Shown here: positions 4,819 through 6,052 of the stretch, piece after piece | How the letters are laid out: each line of letters starts with the position of its first letter | How positions within the stretch are numbered: the first letter of the stretch is position 1 | Assembly: GCA_030432135.1 (NCBI GenBank) | Contig: JAUIHD010000029.1 | Coordinates: 1 to 6,052, forward strand | Length of the DNA: 6,052 nt | Source: a bacterium | GTDB taxonomy: Bacteria > Patescibacteriota > Minisyncoccia > Phycocordibacterales > 1-14-0-10-42-12 | Reading direction: 5' to 3' | Notes under the pieces: model-generated | The model's database searches: none | What the model saw: the letters and a program-made list of their open reading frames with translations, nothing else | What the model was told of the DNA's origin: nothing | Made by a program: the position numbers and the translations under genes

Positions 4819-6052
4819 CTAATTAGAGTCATTTTCTGAGACCTTTTTGATGTATTCTGGCCTATTTTCGATAATCCATTCCATAACTTGCCGCATGACA
4901 GATGTGGCACCAATGAGGTTTGATCGGGGGCCATGCTCCATGACCAATGTAAACGCATATTGCGGGTCATCATATGGGAAATAACCCATAACCCATGAAT
5001 TAACTTCATTTTTCTCTGTACCAAGTTCAGCTGTCCCAGTCTTTGCTGCAATTTCAACATCAACTAAATTTAGCCCTATTGCAGTTCCTTCTTCCACAGC
5101 CAATTGCATACCTTCTCGTATAATCTGATATTCACGTTCAGTAAATGGTAACCCAGCGTCATAGGCATTTTTAATATCGTCTTTGAGTAAAGTTGGTGTC
5201 ACCCGCTTTCCACCAGTCGCAATGGTCGCAGCACTCACCGCCATACGCAGTGGCGTTACCGCAAAACCATACTGACCAATTGCGGTGTTGTAGGTATCCC
5301 CTAAGCGCCAATCACCATCCTGTGGAAAAGTCGCCTCTTTCCAAGCGGGACTCGGTACATTACCTTTCACTTCGCCAGGAATATTTAGACCTGTTGGCTC
5401 TTCAAATTCAAATAAATTCAAATATTTATTAATACGACTAATCCCGAGTCCTTCTTGTTCTTCAAGACCACCCCCTACCGCAAAAAAGTACACGTTCGAA
5501 GATACGGCGAGTGCCTTTCTCATATCTACCCATCCATGAGCTCGCCAGTCTCGAATGACAGTACTCTGTTCTGGATTGTAAGGGTTTTGAATTGTGATAG
5601 AGCCACTACTGTATATTTGTTTAAGTGGGTCTATAATATTTTCATGCAAACTAGCAAGAGCGAGATATGGTTTTACAATCGAGCCAGGAATAAATACTCC
5701 TGAGATTGATCTATCGAGAAATGGATTTCTGTCGTCTTTCAATATCTGAGTGACCGCATCAGAATCATCGCGATTCGTCATCAGATTCGAGTCATATTCT
5801 GGATAACTTGCGCTCGCAATAATTTCTCCTGTATGAACATCAATTATAATCCCGCCTCCTCCTCGAAAATTTACCTCTTCAGCAAGATTGCCAATTGCTT
5901 GATGCATTTTTTCCTGAAGCTCAACATCTACCGTCGTATGCAAATCTTCACCCGGAACCGGCGGACGCACACGCCCACTCGACACAACATTTCCAAGCGC
6001 ATCTGTTTCTATAATAGTTGTACCATTATCTCCAGCAAGCCTGTCGTTAAAA
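4819..6052 (-). CDS. mrdA: Class B penicillin-binding protein, PBP2/MrdA-like, C-terminal part
   Basis: The reading frame is open to the right edge, so the first visible codon is at 6051-6049 and 410 C-terminal residues are seen; the membrane anchor and the start lie outside. The fragment begins FNDRLAGDNGTTIIETDALG, the end of the N-terminal domain in PBP2-type proteins, then RPPVPGEDLHTTVDVELQ, the usual entry to the transpeptidase domain. The three active-site motifs are present: SIVK (5671-5682, SxxK with the catalytic serine; the common form is STFK), SSN (5494-5502, SxN) and KTGT (5032-5043). GDTYNTAIGQYGFAVTPLRM is also typical of the family. Such enzymes cross-link peptidoglycan peptides outside the membrane and are beta-lactam targets. 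MrdA (elongation) is preferred because the ftsI of the dcw cluster is at the other end of the window; a second FtsI-like or sporulation-type PBP is not excluded. It ends with TAG. Confidence 0.9.
   Translation of the reverse strand, partial: FNDRLAGDNGTTIIETDALGNVVSSGRVRPPVPGEDLHTTVDVELQEKMHQAIGNLAEEVNFRGGGGIIIDVHTGEIIASASYPEYDSNLMTNRDDSDAVTQILKDDRNPFLDRSISGVFIPGSIVKPYLALASLHENIIDPLKQIYSSGSITIQNPYNPEQSTVIRDWRAHGWVDMRKALAVSSNVYFFAVGGGLEEQEGLGISRINKYLNLFEFEEPTGLNIPGEVKGNVPSPAWKEATFPQDGDWRLGDTYNTAIGQYGFAVTPLRMAVSAATIATGGKRVTPTLLKDDIKNAYDAGLPFTEREYQIIREGMQLAVEEGTAIGLNLVDVEIAAKTGTAELGTEKNEVNSWVMGYFPYDDPQYAFTLVMEHGPRSNLIGATSVMRQVMEWIIENRPEYIKKVSENDSN

Noticed and set aside
4752..5063. A 103-codon minus-strand frame overlapping the end of the PBP gene
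   Set aside because: It lies mostly inside the conserved PBP coding region, including the KTGT segment, and its own product has no recognisable features.
1..6052. CRISPR arrays, tRNA or rRNA genes, insertion sequences, toxin-antitoxin pairs, attachment sites
   Set aside because: No regularly spaced repeats other than the MraZ boxes, no cloverleaf-like or rRNA-like stretches, no transposase or terminal inverted repeats, and no recognisable toxin or antitoxin were seen on either strand.

Overview
All recognisable genes lie on the minus strand, so the window reads right to left. Gene content and style suggest a bacterium of the Candidate Phyla Radiation (Patescibacteria, probably Parcubacteria-like): AT-leaning genes (about 41% GC in six sampled 60-base lines of lysS), a minimal division cluster, almost no Shine-Dalgarno sequences, and a lysyl-tRNA synthetase with a non-classical C-terminal motif 3. 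The lineage call is an inference from memory of family sequences and was not tested by a search. The standard genetic code fits.

Layout in the direction of transcription: (1) the C-terminal 410 residues of a class B penicillin-binding protein, most like PBP2/MrdA (4819-6052, running off the right edge); (2) greA (4284-4742); (3) lysS (2805-4265); (4) an unrecognised two-helix membrane protein (2137-2727) that stands out by about 51% GC, by having the only strong Shine-Dalgarno in the window, and by a rho-independent terminator just after it (2076-2113); (5) a 290-base intergenic region (1847-2136) holding that terminator, a putative promoter, a textbook array of MraZ boxes (CAAAGTGGGA-type units on an exact 10-base period) and a 12-bp perfect inverted repeat; (6) the start of the division and cell wall (dcw) cluster: mraZ (1412-1846), rsmH (514-1410), an FtsL-like protein (188-517) and the first 50 codons of FtsI (1-152, running off the left edge).

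Functionally the window joins an elongation-type peptidoglycan transpeptidase, a transcription and translation pair (GreA, LysRS), and the opening of the septation operon. MraZ most likely represses its own operon through the boxes. rsmH, ftsL and ftsI are packed closely (1-base gap, 4-base overlap, 35-base gap) and are probably cotranscribed with mraZ. The points most worth a second look are the MraZ operator and the possibly folded mraZ leader, the compositionally foreign membrane-protein gene, and the divergent catalytic motifs of LysRS. I saw no tRNA, rRNA, CRISPR array, transposon or convincing new multi-gene system.
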